Shown here piece after piece: positions 6,595 to 16,281 of a stretch of 64,000 bases of DNA. This DNA is from Flintibacter sp. KGMB00164 (GTDB lineage: Bacteria; Bacillota; Clostridia; Oscillospirales; Oscillospiraceae). The notes beneath the pieces were generated by a model. It had not been told where the DNA came from. It did not search any database and saw nothing but the letters and a program-made list of their open reading frames with translations. How positions within the stretch are numbered: the stretch's first letter is position 1; the number at the start of each line of letters is the position of its first letter. The position numbers were made by a program, and so were the translations under genes. The stretch is taken from positions 62,001 to 126,000 of the forward strand of contig NZ_CP044227.1 of assembly GCF_008727735.1 (NCBI RefSeq), given 5' to 3'.

Positions 6595-9357
6595 ATGGAC
6601 TACAATAAGACCATCAATCTCCCCCAGACCGACTTCCCCATGCGGGCCGGTCTGCCCAAGCGGGAGCCCGACATGCTCCAGCGCTGGAACGATATGGACC
6701 TGTACAACGAGATGCTGAAGAAGAACGAGGGCAAGCCTCTCTTCTCCCTCCACGACGGCCCTCCGTTCTCCAACGGCAACCTGCATATGGGCCACGCCCT
6801 CAACAAGTCCCTGAAGGACTTCATCACCCGTATGTACGCCATGCGGGGCTACTACACCCCCTATATCCCCGGCTGGGATAACCACGGCATGCCCATCGAG
6901 AGTGCCATCATCAAGGAGCAGAAGCTCAACCGCAAGCAGATGAGCGTCCCCGAGTTCCGCACCGCCTGCCACAACTACGCCCAGAAGTATATCGACATCC
7001 AGATGGAGGGCTTCAAGCGCATCGGCGTGCTGGCCGACTGGGAGCACCCCTACAAGACCATGGACCCCGGCTTTGAGGCTGAGGAGGTCAAGGTGTTTGG
7101 GGAGATGTACAAGAAGGGCTATATCTATAAGGGCCTCAAGCCCGTTTACTGGTGCCCCAACGACGAGACCGCCCTGGCCGAGGCCGAGATCGAGTACCAG
7201 GACGATCCCTGTACCACCGTGTACGTGAAGTTCCAGATGAAGGACGACCAGGGCAAGCTGGCCGCCTATGACCACAGCAAGCTCTACTTCGTGATTTGGA
7301 CCACCACCATCTGGACCCTGCCCGGCAACCTGGCCATCGCCCTCCACCCCGACGAGAGCTACGCCCTGGTGAAGGCTCCCAACGGTGAGACCTATATCAT
7401 GGCCGAGGCCCTGGTGGAGAAGGTCATGAAGGTGGGCGGCTTTGAGTCCTGGGAGATCGCCGAGACTCACCCCGGCTCCTTCTTCGAGAATATGCTGGCC
7501 CAGCACCCCTTCCTGGATAAGACCTCCCGCCTGCTGCTGGCCGACTACGTCACCATGGACTCCGGTACCGGCTGCGTCCACACCGCTCCCGGCTTCGGCG
7601 CCGACGACTACCAGACCTGCCGCCGCTACGGCATGGAGATGGTGGTGCCCGTGGACGACCGCGGCCGTCACACCGACTACGCCGGCAAGTACGCCGGCAT
7701 GAAGACCGAGGAGTCCAATCCCGTCATCCTGGCTGACATGAAGGAGAGCGGCGCTCTCTTCGCCAGCGAGGAGATCGTCCACTCCTACCCCCACTGCTGG
7801 CGCTGCAAGAAGCCCATTATCTTCCGCGCCACTCCCCAGTGGTTCTGCTCCGTGGACGCCTTTAAGGACGAGGCCTGCGCCGCCTGTGACGACGTGCGCT
7901 GGGTGCCCGGCTGGGGCATTGACCGCATGAAGTCCATGATCCGGGAGCGCGCCGACTGGTGCATCAGCCGTCAGCGCCGCTGGGGTCTGCCCATCCCCGT
8001 GTTCTACTGCAAGGACTGCGGCAAGCCCATCTGCACCGACGAGACCATTGCCGCCGTTTCCAAGCTCTTCGGCGAGAAGGGCTCCAACGCCTGGTATGAG
8101 ATGGAGGCTTCCGACATCCTGCCCGCCGACTTTGCCTGCCCCCACTGCGGCTCCAAGGGCGGCTTCACCAAGGAGGAGGACACCCTGGACGGCTGGTTTG
8201 ACTCCGGTTCCACCCACTTCGCCTCCATGCAGAAGGACCAGGGCTTCTGGCCTGCCACCATGTACCTGGAGGGTCTCGATCAGTACCGCGGCTGGTTCCA
8301 GTCCTCCATGCTCACCGCCGTGGGCGCGCTGGGCAAGGGTGCGCCCTTCAAGGAGTGCCTGACCCACGGCTGGACCGTGGACGGCGAGGGCCGTGCCATG
8401 CACAAGTCTCTGGGCAACGGTGTGGACCCCGCTGACATCTTCAAGAAGTACGGCGCCGACCTGCTCCGTCTGTGGGCTGGTTCCGCTGACTACCATGTGG
8501 ATGTGCGCTGCTCCGATAACATCTTCAAGCAGCTCTCCCAGAACTACCTGAAGTTCCGCAACACTGCCCGGTACTGCCTGGGCAACCTCAACGGCTTCGA
8601 TCCTGAGAACTTGGTCAAGCCCGAGGAGATGCTGGAGCTGGACAAGTGGGCGGTGACCAAGCTCAACGAGCTGACCCAGAAGTGCTTCGCCGCCTATGAT
8701 AACTACGAGTTCCATGTGGTGTCCCACGCCATCAACGACTTCTGCGTGGTGGAACTCAGCTCCTTCTATCTGGATATCATCAAGGACCGCCTCTACTGCG
8801 AGGAGAAGGACGGCCTGAAGCGCCGCTCCGCCCAGACCGCTCTGTGGCTCATCCTGGACACCATCACCAAGCTGTTTGCCCCCATCCTGGCCTTCACCTG
8901 CGACGAGATCTGGCAGGCTATGCCTCACCGCGCCGACCAGGATGCCCGCAACGTGGTGCTCAATGAGATGAACAAGCCCTTCGCCGACTATGCCCTCAGC
9001 GAGGACGAGATGGCCAAGTGGGACAAGATCATCGACGTGCGTACCGCTGTCAACGGCGTGCTGGAGAGCGCCCGGAACGAGAAGAAGATCGGCAAGAGCC
9101 TGGAGGCCGCCGTGGAGCTGACCGTTCCTGCCGAGGACGCCTTCCTGGCCGAGATGGACGAGGAGTATCTGGCTGACCTGTTCATTGTTTCCCAGGTGAA
9201 CGTCACCGTGGGCGAGGCCCTGGCTGTTCAGGTCTCCGAGGCCAAGGGCGAGAAGTGTGAGCGCTGCTGGAAGCACCACATCAAGGTGGGCTCCGACGCC
9301 AACCACCCCACCCTCTGCCCCCGCTGCGCCGCTGTGGTGGCCGCCGAGAACCTGTAA
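6595..9357 (+). CDS. ileS: Isoleucyl-tRNA synthetase
   Basis: The 920-residue class I synthetase has the HIGH motif as HMGH (64-67) in PPFSNGNLHMGHALNKS, and a central editing domain with the WTTTIWTLPGN segment. At the place of KMSKS it reads AMHKS (601-605). The C-terminal zinc ribbon has Cys888, Cys891, Cys908 and Cys911. Length and the C-terminal zinc finger fit the ordinary bacterial type rather than the mupirocin-resistant type. It is the second gene behind an Ile-specific T-box. GGAGG lies 8 bases before ATG 6595. A strong terminator follows. Confidence 0.98.
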   Translation: MDYNKTINLPQTDFPMRAGLPKREPDMLQRWNDMDLYNEMLKKNEGKPLFSLHDGPPFSNGNLHMGHALNKSLKDFITRMYAMRGYYTPYIPGWDNHGMPIESAIIKEQKLNRKQMSVPEFRTACHNYAQKYIDIQMEGFKRIGVLADWEHPYKTMDPGFEAEEVKVFGEMYKKGYIYKGLKPVYWCPNDETALAEAEIEYQDDPCTTVYVKFQMKDDQGKLAAYDHSKLYFVIWTTTIWTLPGNLAIALHPDESYALVKAPNGETYIMAEALVEKVMKVGGFESWEIAETHPGSFFENMLAQHPFLDKTSRLLLADYVTMDSGTGCVHTAPGFGADDYQTCRRYGMEMVVPVDDRGRHTDYAGKYAGMKTEESNPVILADMKESGALFASEEIVHSYPHCWRCKKPIIFRATPQWFCSVDAFKDEACAACDDVRWVPGWGIDRMKSMIRERADWCISRQRRWGLPIPVFYCKDCGKPICTDETIAAVSKLFGEKGSNAWYEMEASDILPADFACPHCGSKGGFTKEEDTLDGWFDSGSTHFASMQKDQGFWPATMYLEGLDQYRGWFQSSMLTAVGALGKGAPFKECLTHGWTVDGEGRAMHKSLGNGVDPADIFKKYGADLLRLWAGSADYHVDVRCSDNIFKQLSQNYLKFRNTARYCLGNLNGFDPENLVKPEEMLELDKWAVTKLNELTQKCFAAYDNYEFHVVSHAINDFCVVELSSFYLDIIKDRLYCEEKDGLKRRSAQTALWLILDTITKLFAPILAFTCDEIWQAMPHRADQDARNVVLNEMNKPFADYALSEDEMAKWDKIIDVRTAVNGVLESARNEKKIGKSLEAAVELTVPAEDAFLAEMDEEYLADLFIVSQVNVTVGEALAVQVSEAKGEKCERCWKHHIKVGSDANHPTLCPRCAAVVAAENL

Positions 9358-9379
9358 GATTCTTCCCCATAAAACCCCA

Positions 9380-9410
9380 AAGCGGGCTGCCGATGGCAGC
9401 CCGCTTTTTT
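9380..9410 (+). terminator. Intrinsic terminator of ileS
   Basis: AGCGGGCTGCC pairs with GGCAGCCCGCT across a 2-base loop (or GCAGCCCGCT across a longer one), followed by TTTTTT. Confidence 0.92.
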
Positions 9411-9489
9411 AAAAGTTTTCCACATTTTCTGGTGTTTTTGTGGAAAGTAAAGTACAATAGAGAAAAACGGAAGGAAATGAGGTGCCGTG

Positions 9490-10389
9490 ATGACCGATGT
9501 AATCGTGGTGGGAGGCGGCCCGGCCGGACTCACCGCCGGGCTGTATCTGGCTCGAGCGGGGCGCAGCGTGCTGGTGCTGGAGGAGAGCACCCCCGGCGGA
9601 CAGATCAACTTCTCTCCCCTTGTGGAAAACTATCCCGGTCTGCCCCGGGTGGCGGGCAGTGAGTTGGGGGACACCCTGGCCCAGCAGGCCCAGGACCTAG
9701 GCGCTCAGCTGGAGTATGAGAGCGTCACCACCGTGACCCCCCTGGAGGACGGCTTCCAGGTAGACACCGACTGCGGCAGCCATACCTGTAAGGGGATCAT
9801 TCTCGCCACCGGTGTGCGCCACCGTCCCCTGGGTCTTCCCGGTGAGGAGGATTTGGTAGGTCAGGGCATCTCCTACTGCGCCGTGTGCGACGGCCCCTTC
9901 TGTAAGGGTAAGCCCGTGGCCGTAGTGGGCGGCGGTGACACCGCCCTCCAGGACGCCCTGTTTTTGGCCCAGCTGTGTCCCCAGGTGACCCTCATTCACC
10001 GCCGGGACCAGTTCCGGGGCGCGCAACGGCTGGTGGATCAGGTAAAGGCCTGCCCTAACATCCAGTGCCTGATGGACAGCACGGTGGAGGCTCTGGACCA
10101 GGCGGACGGCCAGCTCACCGGCATCCAGGTAAAGAACAAGGTCACCGGAGAGACCACCGCTCTGGCGGTGGACAACCTGTTTGTGGCGGTGGGGCAGCAG
10201 CCTCAAAACCAGCTCTTTGCCGACCTGGTGGAGCTGGACGAGGCGGGGTATATCCGCTCCTCTGACTGCCGTACCAGCCGCCCCGGTGTGTACGCCGCCG
10301 GGGACTGCCGTACAAAATCGGTGCGGCAGTTGACTACTGCGGTCAGTGATGGAACGGTGGCGGCTTTACTTTTCTTGGAAGAAAACTAG
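9490..10389 (+). CDS. trxB: Thioredoxin reductase (NADPH), FAD-dependent
   Basis: The 299-residue product has an N-terminal FAD motif (VVGGGPAGLTAGLYLARAG) and the redox-active pair CAVC at Cys130/Cys133. A second nucleotide motif (VAVVGGGDTALQDALFLA) and the C-terminal FAD segment (PGVYAAGDC) follow. This is the standard low-molecular-weight bacterial form, which passes electrons from NADPH to thioredoxin. ATG 9490 directly follows an in-frame GTG at 9487; GAGGTG upstream fits ATG better. No thioredoxin gene is adjacent. A small membrane-protein gene follows 44 bases downstream. Confidence 0.95.
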   Translation: MTDVIVVGGGPAGLTAGLYLARAGRSVLVLEESTPGGQINFSPLVENYPGLPRVAGSELGDTLAQQAQDLGAQLEYESVTTVTPLEDGFQVDTDCGSHTCKGIILATGVRHRPLGLPGEEDLVGQGISYCAVCDGPFCKGKPVAVVGGGDTALQDALFLAQLCPQVTLIHRRDQFRGAQRLVDQVKACPNIQCLMDSTVEALDQADGQLTGIQVKNKVTGETTALAVDNLFVAVGQQPQNQLFADLVELDEAGYIRSSDCRTSRPGVYAAGDCRTKSVRQLTTAVSDGTVAALLFLEEN

Positions 10390-10433
10390 AAAATTGGAGA
10401 AAGACTGAATAAGCGCAAAAGGAAGGAAAAAGA

Positions 10434-10607
10434 ATGAAACGGTTTGGCAGATTTCTATTGCTTGTTTTGGCGCTGATGGTGGGCGGTGGATTAGGGTCTG
10501 CTCTGCTATCTGGTCCTGAGCCAGTCAAAATTATCCTTTTTATGGTGGCTTGTTTGATACTAGGGAACATATTTTATCAAATAGATAAAAAAATATCTGA
10601 AAAGTAA
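10434..10607 (+). CDS. Small membrane protein, 57 residues, function unknown
   Basis: From ATG 10434, preceded by AAAGGAAGG, the product has a basic start (MKRFGRF) and two hydrophobic helices separated by SGPEP. It ends in the charged tail DKKISEK. It looks like a two-pass membrane peptide. Base composition is clearly more AT-rich than trxB and its other neighbours, and the gene lies just before a family A repeat. I recognise no family. Confidence 0.6.
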   Translation: MKRFGRFLLLVLALMVGGGLGSALLSGPEPVKIILFMVACLILGNIFYQIDKKISEK

Positions 10608-10612
10608 TTTCT

Positions 10613-10915
10613 GTCCAAATATGGATGTGCCTTTCTGAGCGATCAGAAAGGCACGAAAGAATCGCCGGGGGACGCCTTCGATGAGCGCCTACGCGTAGCG
10701 GGTGCTCATAGGCGGCTTTCCCCCGGTCCCCCTGTTGCGGGGGCGGGTCACTTTGGGCTTTTGGTAGCTCCCGGCGGCCTAAGCTTTGACCGTGCGCCTT
10801 TCTACTCTCGGCCCACTGGGGCCTGCTGCCATCGAAATTTGCAAGATTATCCGTCTATTTCACACCGCCTTCTGCCTCCCTTCCTGTTGAGTGCGGCGGT
10901 GGTCGGGAAGGCGCG
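10613..10915 (+). repeat. Family A intergenic repeat, copy A2 (single half)
   Basis: This stretch holds no gene. It carries the family A parts in order: CCTTTCTG-AGCGAT-CAGAAAGG, a GATGAGCGCC/GGTGCTCAT stem, GGGCCNNNGGCCC-like palindromes (CGGCCCACTGGGGCC), then CACCGCCT. It is closest to the right, reversed half of copy A1. Confidence 0.65.
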
Positions 10916-10930
10916 GCCCCTCATAAACAC

Positions 10931-11048
10931 AAAAAAGGTAGGAGCGACAGAAAACGTCACTCCTACCTTCAATTTTATTACGGGCGCAGAGGCGAAGCGA
11001 AGCTTCGCAGGAAGCTTTTTTGCCTACTTTTTTCTCGAAAAAAGTAGG
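10931..11048 (-). repeat. Family C repeat (copy C2) with terminator, 3' of clpB
   Basis: Read on the minus strand from the clpB end: a CTACTTTTTTC/GAAAAAAGTAG hairpin, then a GCGAAGCTTCGC palindrome. A stem pairing GGTAGGAGTGACG with GTCGCTCCTACC follows (10937-10967), then TTTTTT. The last hairpin is a good intrinsic terminator for clpB. Confidence 0.8.
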
Positions 11049-13679
11049 TTACAGGTCGATTACTTCGCCGGAGAGAACTTCCCGGCCATCTACGACCAGC
11101 TCGCCGTCCCGGTAGTCCACGGTCAAGCGCTGACCGCTCTCCACCTGATCGGCGATGATCTTCCGGCTGATGAGGGTCTCCACGGTGTGCTGCAGGTACC
11201 GGCGCAGAGGCCGGGCGCCGTAGATGGGATCGTAGGCGCTGTCGATAATGAAGTCCTTGGCAGCGGGGGTGAGCTCCACCGTGAGCTGCTTGTCCTCCAG
11301 ACGACGGTTGATGTCGGCCACCATCAGGTCGATGATGTGAGTCACATTGTCCTTGGTCAGAGGCTTGTAGAACATAATCTCGTCCAGACGGTTGAGGAAC
11401 TCAGGACGGAAGGAGCGTTTCAGCAGCTCGTTGACCTGATCCCGGGCCTCCTGGGAAATCTCACCGTCCGCACCAATGCCGTCCAGCAGGAACTGGCTGC
11501 CCAGGTTGGAGGTCAGAATGATAATCGTGTTCTTAAAGTCCACGGTACGGCCCTGGCTGTCGGTGATCCGGCCGTCGTCCAGCACCTGCAGCAGGATGTT
11601 GAACACATCCGGGTGGGCCTTCTCCACTTCATCAAAGAGGATGACGGAGTAAGGCTTACGCCGCACCGCCTCGGTGAGCTGGCCGCCCTCCTCATAGCCC
11701 ACATATCCCGGAGGGGCACCGATCAGACGAGAGACGGAGAACTTCTCCATGTACTCGGACATGTCGATGCGCACCAGGTTCTTTTCGCTGTCGAACAGAG
11801 CCTCGGCCAGAGTCTTAGCAAGCTCGGTCTTGCCGACACCGGTGGGACCCAGGAACAGGAAGGAGCCGATGGGCTTGTTGGGGTCGGCGATGCCGGCGCG
11901 GCTTCTCAAAATGGCCTCGCTGACAAGGCGCACCGCCTCGTCCTGACCCACCACACGCTGGTGGAGGATGTCCTCCAGGTGCAGCAGCTTCTCCCGCTCG
12001 CCCTCCATGAGACGGGCCACGGGGATGCCGGTCCAACGCTCGATGATGCGGGCGATCTCCTCCTCGGTGACCTTATCCCGCAGCAGAGAGCGCTGCTTGC
12101 CCTCATTGGCGATCTGCTCCTCCGCCTCCAGGGCCTTTTTCAGCTCGGGGATCTTGCCGTACTGGAGCTCGGCGGCGCGGTTCAGGTCGTACTCCCGCTG
12201 GGCCTTCTCCAACTGAGCATTGGCGGCCTCCAACTCCTCACGGAGCTTCTGGACCTTGCCGATGGCGTTCTTCTCGTTGTCCCACTGGGCCTTCTTGGCG
12301 TTGAACTCCTCCCGCATGTCGGAGAGTTCCTTCTGGATCTCCGCCAAGTGCTCCTGGGAAATTTTATCCGTCTCCTTCTTCAGGGCGGCCTCCTCAATCT
12401 CATGCTGGATGATCTTGCGCTGGATGATATCCAGCTCGGTGGGCATGGAGTCCATCTCGGTGCGGATCATGGCGCAGGCCTCATCTACCAGGTCGATGGC
12501 CTTGTCAGGAAGGAACCGGTCGGTGATATAGCGGTTCGAGAGGGTAGCGGCGGCGATGATGGCGCCATCGGTGATCTTCACGCCGTGGTAGACCTCGTAG
12601 CGCTCTTTTAGGCCACGGAGAATGGCAATGGCGTCCTCCACGGAGGGCTCGTTCACCATAACAGGCTGGAACCGGCGCTCCAGAGCGGCGTCCTTCTCGA
12701 TATACTGGCGGTACTCGTTGAGGGTGGTGGCGCCGATGCAGTGCAGCTCGCCGCGGGCCAGCATGGGCTTGAGCAGGTTGCCTGCGTCCATGGAGCCCTC
12801 AGTCTTGCCGGCACCCACAATGGTGTGCAGCTCGTCGATGAAGAGGATGATGCGGCCCTCGCTCTTCTTCACCTCGTTGAGGACGGCCTTCAGACGCTCC
12901 TCAAATTCGCCCCGGTACTTGGCGCCTGCAATGAGGGAGCCCATGTCCAGGGAGAAGATGGTCTTGTCCTTCAGGCTGGCGGGCACATCGCCCTTGACGA
13001 TCCGCTGGGCCAGGCCCTCGGCGATGGCGGTCTTGCCGACGCCGGGCTCGCCGATCAAAACGGGGTTATTTTTGGATTTCCGGCTCAGAATCCGGATGAC
13101 GTTACGGATTTCGTCGTCACGGCCGATGACAGGGTCCAGCTTGTTCTGGCGGGCCCGGTCCACCAGGTCGGTGCCGTACTTTTTCAGGGCGTCGTAGGTC
13201 TCCTCTGGGTTGTCGGAGGTGACACGCTGGTTGCCACGGACGCTGGCCAGAGCCTGCATGACCTTCTCTTTGGTCACGTTATAGGTGCGGAACAGCTCCT
13301 TCAAGTTGGAGTTGGGCCGCTCCATCAGACCGAGGAGCAGATGCTCCACGGAGATATACTCGTCCTTCATGGCGGAGGCCTGCTCCTGGGCGGCGGTGAG
13401 GGCGCGGTCCACGTCCTGGGCCACGTACACTTTGTCGGCCTCCCGGCTGCCGCCGGACACCTTGGGCAGCTTGTTCACCAGGTCGGCGGCGGCCGCCTGG
13501 AAGCTGGGCACCGTCATACCCATGGCGGTGAGCAGCTGGGGAATAAAGCCCTGCTCGTCGCTGACCAGAGCCAACAGCAGGTGCTCCTGCTCGATCTGCT
13601 GGTTGCCGTGGGCCTGGGCGATGTCCTGAGCCCCCTGGATAGCGGCCAGAGACTTCTGGGTAAACTGATTCATATTCAT
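11049..13679 (-). CDS. clpB: ATP-dependent disaggregase ClpB
   Basis: The 876-residue chaperone has, in order, the N-terminal Clp repeat domain and a first AAA+ module with [10 protein letters not shown] long coiled-coil middle domain (about residues 400-530) follows, then a second AAA+ module with GPTGVGKTE and the C-terminal small domain. With DnaK it would pull apart stress-induced aggregates. The middle domain separates it from ClpA/ClpC. ATG 13679 is 9 bases after AGGAGGG; a second ATG two codons later is possible. A promoter and a CIRCE operator lie just upstream, so HrcA control is expected. Confidence 0.97.
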   Translation of the reverse strand: MNMNQFTQKSLAAIQGAQDIAQAHGNQQIEQEHLLLALVSDEQGFIPQLLTAMGMTVPSFQAAAADLVNKLPKVSGGSREADKVYVAQDVDRALTAAQEQASAMKDEYISVEHLLLGLMERPNSNLKELFRTYNVTKEKVMQALASVRGNQRVTSDNPEETYDALKKYGTDLVDRARQNKLDPVIGRDDEIRNVIRILSRKSKNNPVLIGEPGVGKTAIAEGLAQRIVKGDVPASLKDKTIFSLDMGSLIAGAKYRGEFEERLKAVLNEVKKSEGRIILFIDELHTIVGAGKTEGSMDAGNLLKPMLARGELHCIGATTLNEYRQYIEKDAALERRFQPVMVNEPSVEDAIAILRGLKERYEVYHGVKITDGAIIAAATLSNRYITDRFLPDKAIDLVDEACAMIRTEMDSMPTELDIIQRKIIQHEIEEAALKKETDKISQEHLAEIQKELSDMREEFNAKKAQWDNEKNAIGKVQKLREELEAANAQLEKAQREYDLNRAAELQYGKIPELKKALEAEEQIANEGKQRSLLRDKVTEEEIARIIERWTGIPVARLMEGEREKLLHLEDILHQRVVGQDEAVRLVSEAILRSRAGIADPNKPIGSFLFLGPTGVGKTELAKTLAEALFDSEKNLVRIDMSEYMEKFSVSRLIGAPPGYVGYEEGGQLTEAVRRKPYSVILFDEVEKAHPDVFNILLQVLDDGRITDSQGRTVDFKNTIIILTSNLGSQFLLDGIGADGEISQEARDQVNELLKRSFRPEFLNRLDEIMFYKPLTKDNVTHIIDLMVADINRRLEDKQLTVELTPAAKDFIIDSAYDPIYGARPLRRYLQHTVETLISRKIIADQVESGQRLTVDYRDGELVVDGREVLSGEVIDL

Positions 13680-13722
13680 AGTAAGAAACCCTCCTTTTCA
13701 TGGGGTTTGATGTTTTGGAAAT

Positions 13723-13749
13723 TTAGCACTCTTATAAACTAAGTGCTAA
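13723..13749 (-). promoter_or_regulatory. CIRCE operator (HrcA site) of clpB
   Basis: TTAGCACTC, 9 bases, AAGTGCTAA: the CIRCE inverted repeat with one change (AAGTGCTAA instead of GAGTGCTAA). It lies at the expected transcription start, just downstream of the clpB -10 box. Confidence 0.9.
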
Positions 13750-13753
13750 GTGA

Positions 13754-13782
13754 ATGATAGACCAAGTTTTTGAAAAATGCAA
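13754..13782 (-). promoter_or_regulatory. Sigma-A promoter of clpB
   Basis: On the minus strand TTGCAT (13782-13777) and TATCAT (13759-13754) are 17 bases apart, directly followed by the CIRCE operator. Confidence 0.7.
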
Positions 13783-13796
13783 GAGAAAGTTTGAAA

Positions 13797-13823
13797 AAAG
13801 GGCGGGTAATTTACCCGCCCTTT
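13797..13823 (-). terminator. Intrinsic terminator of hsp20
   Basis: On the minus strand AAGGGCGGGTAA pairs with TTACCCGCCC, followed by TTTTTT. It separates hsp20 from the clpB promoter. Confidence 0.88.
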
Positions 13824-13836
13824 CAGAGAGTTACTG

Positions 13837-14262
13837 TTACTCGATGGCGATCTTCCGGCTCTGGGGGATCACCTCGCCCTGCTTGGGCAGAGTCAGCTTC
13901 AGCACGCCGTTATCATAGGCGGCGGTGATGTTTTCCTCCTGGATGCCGGAGACGTCAAAGGAGCGCTGGTAGCTGCCGCAGCGGCGCTCCCGGCACAGGT
14001 ACTTGCCCTCCTCCTTCTTTTCGGAGGTCTCCTGGTGCTTGGCGGTGATGGTGAGAACGCCGTCCTGCAGGTGCAGGTCGATGTCGCCCTTATTAAAGCC
14101 GGGCAGATCAGCCTCCAGCAGGTAGTGGTCGCCCTTGTCCTGGATGTCGGTGCGGAAGGCGGGCAGCTGGCGCTGGCTGGCAGGGAACATGGAACGCTCA
14201 AATTCATCAAACAGGTCGTTAAAGCTGTTGCTCATACGTCCAAAGGGAATCATGCTATACAT
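13837..14262 (-). CDS. Hsp20-family small heat-shock protein
   Basis: The 141-residue product is an alpha-crystallin-domain chaperone that holds unfolding proteins without ATP. It has the family's LPGFNKGDIDLHLQDGVLTI core and the C-terminal NGVLKLTLPK strand (the GVL motif). ATG 14262 follows AAAGGAG by 8 bases; an in-frame TTG at 14268 is less likely. It lies upstream of clpB on the same strand but has its own terminator. A CIRCE element 128 bases upstream suggests HrcA control. Confidence 0.93.
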   Translation of the reverse strand: MYSMIPFGRMSNSFNDLFDEFERSMFPASQRQLPAFRTDIQDKGDHYLLEADLPGFNKGDIDLHLQDGVLTITAKHQETSEKKEEGKYLCRERRCGSYQRSFDVSGIQEENITAAYDNGVLKLTLPKQGEVIPQSRKIAIE

Positions 14263-14389
14263 AATCAAAACTCCTTTCGGCCCAATGGGGAGCGGTTTGT
14301 ATTTGCTCCCGGGCCCTTCTGAACTTTGACTTTAGTATAGTGCCCAATTATGAACAGTTCTTGCAAACATTGTGTCTAAATTGTAAATT

Positions 14390-14416
14390 CTAGCACTCTA
14401 GATATAAGAGTGCTAA
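14390..14416. promoter_or_regulatory. CIRCE operator between hsp20 and a 2-hydroxyacid dehydrogenase gene
   Basis: CTAGCACTC, 9 bases, GAGTGCTAA: only one end base differs from the consensus TTAGCACTC arm. It lies between divergent genes. On the plus strand TTGTAA and TATAAG flank and overlap it with 16-base spacing. On the minus strand TTATAT and TACAAT (16-base spacing) also overlap it. Which gene it controls cannot be settled by reading. Confidence 0.88.
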
Positions 14417-14432
14417 TTTTGGCGAGACAGCC

Positions 14433-14461
14433 TTGCCCCAAAAAGTGGAGGCTGATATAAT
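14433..14461 (+). promoter_or_regulatory. Candidate sigma-A promoter of the 2-hydroxyacid dehydrogenase gene
   Basis: TTGCCC (14433-14438), 17 bases, TATAAT (14456-14461). A small GC hairpin (ACCGCCCTGTGGGCGGAT) follows in the leader. Confidence 0.65.
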
Positions 14462-14524
14462 GAAACAGAAGAAAACCGCCCTGTGGGCGGATTCCCATGT
14501 ATAAATATAAAAGGAGGAACCCCA

Positions 14525-15514
14525 TTGAAGATCCTTGTGTACGGCCCCAAGGCCCGCTATGACGCCTACATGCCCGACTTTGCCGCCCAGCTGGGAGCAG
14601 AGCTGGTATTCTGCACTCTGGACCAGTCGCCCCGCCAGGCGGCGGCGGAAAACCCGGACGCCCAGGTGCTCTTTGACGACCCCATTGTGGACGTGGGCCG
14701 GGAGATCATTGACCTGCTGCCCAACCTGAAGCTCATCCAGTCGGAGGGCGTGGCCTTCAACCGCATTGACCTGGAGGCGGCCCGGGAAAAGGGGATCTTC
14801 GTGTGCAACAACAAGGGCTGCAACGCCGACTCCGTGGCCGAACACACCGTCATGCTCATGCTCATGGCCCTGCGCCACGGCATCACCGGCCACAATGCAG
14901 TGAAGGCGGGCCTCCAGGTGAAGATGAAAGAGGCGGTGATGGCCTCGGGCAGCCCGGAGCTAGGTGAGCAGACCGTGGGCCTGGTGGGCTTCGGCGACAT
15001 TGCTCAGGCCACCGCCCGGCGGCTCAAGCCCTTCGGCTGTAAGATGTACTATTACAGTCTCCACCGCCGTTCCCCCGAGGTGGAGGCCGACTTCGGGGTG
15101 GAATACCTGCCCCTGGAGGAGCTGGCCGCCGCCTGCGACATCCTCTCCCTCCACTGCGCTGTCAACGATCAGACCCGGAACATGGTAAACGCCGACCTGG
15201 TCTCCAAGATGAAGCCGGGCATTATCCTGGTAAACACCGCCCGGGGTGACCTGGTGGACAATCTGGCCGTGCGCCAGGGCCTTCTGGATGGCCGTATCGG
15301 CGGCATTGCCATGGACACCCTGGCCCCCGAGCCCACCCCCGCCGACCACCCTCTGGTGGATCTGCCCGCGGAGATCGCGGACCGGGCCATCTACTCCCCC
15401 CACCTGGGCGGCAACACCGGCGGCTCCTTCCGCCGGGCGCACAACAATATGTGGAACAATGTGAAGCTCATCCAGGAGGGCAAGCGGCCTAATTTTGTGG
15501 TAAATGGGCTGTAA
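14525..15514 (+). CDS. D-isomer-specific 2-hydroxyacid dehydrogenase
   Basis: The 329-residue product has an NAD-binding Rossmann motif (GLVGFGDIAQATARRL, about residues 156-171). The catalytic trio is visible: Arg in NTARGD, Glu in LAPEPTP and His in YSPHLGGNTGG. The family reduces 2-keto acids or oxidises D-2-hydroxy acids such as phosphoglycerate, lactate or glycerate. There is no ACT domain, so assignment as SerA is not supported. The start is TTG 14525, because AAAAGGAGG ends 7 bases earlier and the upstream in-frame ATG would include this ribosome site. A CIRCE element lies upstream. Confidence 0.88.
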   Translation: MKILVYGPKARYDAYMPDFAAQLGAELVFCTLDQSPRQAAAENPDAQVLFDDPIVDVGREIIDLLPNLKLIQSEGVAFNRIDLEAAREKGIFVCNNKGCNADSVAEHTVMLMLMALRHGITGHNAVKAGLQVKMKEAVMASGSPELGEQTVGLVGFGDIAQATARRLKPFGCKMYYYSLHRRSPEVEADFGVEYLPLEELAAACDILSLHCAVNDQTRNMVNADLVSKMKPGIILVNTARGDLVDNLAVRQGLLDGRIGGIAMDTLAPEPTPADHPLVDLPAEIADRAIYSPHLGGNTGGSFRRAHNNMWNNVKLIQEGKRPNFVVNGL

Positions 15515-15530
15515 TCATTTTTTTAAAAGC

Positions 15531-15565
15531 AAAACCGCAGTCGGAGCAACCCGGCTGCGGTTTTT
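15531..15565 (+). terminator. Intrinsic terminator
   Basis: AAAACCGCAG pairs with CTGCGGTTTT across a GC-rich loop, followed by a T run. Confidence 0.88.
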
Positions 15566-15570
15566 GTTTG

Positions 15571-16245
15571 GGGGACGAGTGTTACTTTCTGCTCGCACAG
15601 AAAGTAACCAAAGATGCGCCAAGGGGTGTGGCTCCGACGAACACCTCGCCGCAGGCGGGTGTTCATAGTCACCACACCCCCTGGACCCCCGTTTACGGGG
15701 GACGCCATCCTGAGGATTTGGCATTTGCGTCCGGCGGCTCCGAACACAAGACCTTGCGTTCTTCTTGCCCCGGGCCTTAGGCCCTACCAGACGGAAATTT
15801 AAGGTGTTCGCGCTGTACGGACACCGCCTACTCCGGCATAACTGTGGCAGCCGGGCAATCGATGACGGCCGCACCAAACAGGTAGGCAGGCACCAGGCGT
15901 TGTATGATAGAAGTAACCCTTCACATATTTTGATGGCAAAAGGGCCTAAGGCCCGGGAATAGAAGGGAAACAGATCTTGATTTTGCCCGCCGGAATCTAT
16001 CAAATATCCAAAGGGACACGCCCCCGTAACAAGGGGTCCGGGGGCCGACTCCCCCTGTCAGGGGGAGATGGCCCGAAGGGCCAGAGGGGGTAGGGACAAG
16101 GTGACTGTGAGCGCCCGCTGCGCGTAGGCGCTCACCGGAACCGTCCCCCGGAGGCGTTCAAGGTGAATTGCCCCGAAGGGGCAAGAGAGGGTGGCCTGGG
16201 CCATTGGTTACTTTGCCGCCGCGGGCAAAGTAACAGCGTTCCCCA
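15571..16245. repeat. Family A intergenic repeat, copy A3 (two halves head to head)
   Basis: No credible gene in 675 bases. The left half reads forward: TTACTTTCTG/CAGAAAGTAA hairpin, GAACACC/GGTGTTC stem, CCGGGCCTTAGGCCC palindrome, CACCGCCT. The right half (about 15890-16245) is reversed and ends in GTTACTTTGC/GCAAAGTAAC. An insert rich in CCCCCTGTCAGGGGGA lies at about 16050. The overall plan matches copy A1. Confidence 0.7.
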
Positions 16246-16281
16246 CGCCCCGCAGGGCAGAACCCTTCTTCATAAAAGAAA

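Noticed and set aside
6571-9306. Long open frame antisense to ileS (about 911 codons)
   Set aside because: Mirror of ileS; composition rich in Gly, Leu, Val and His without domains.
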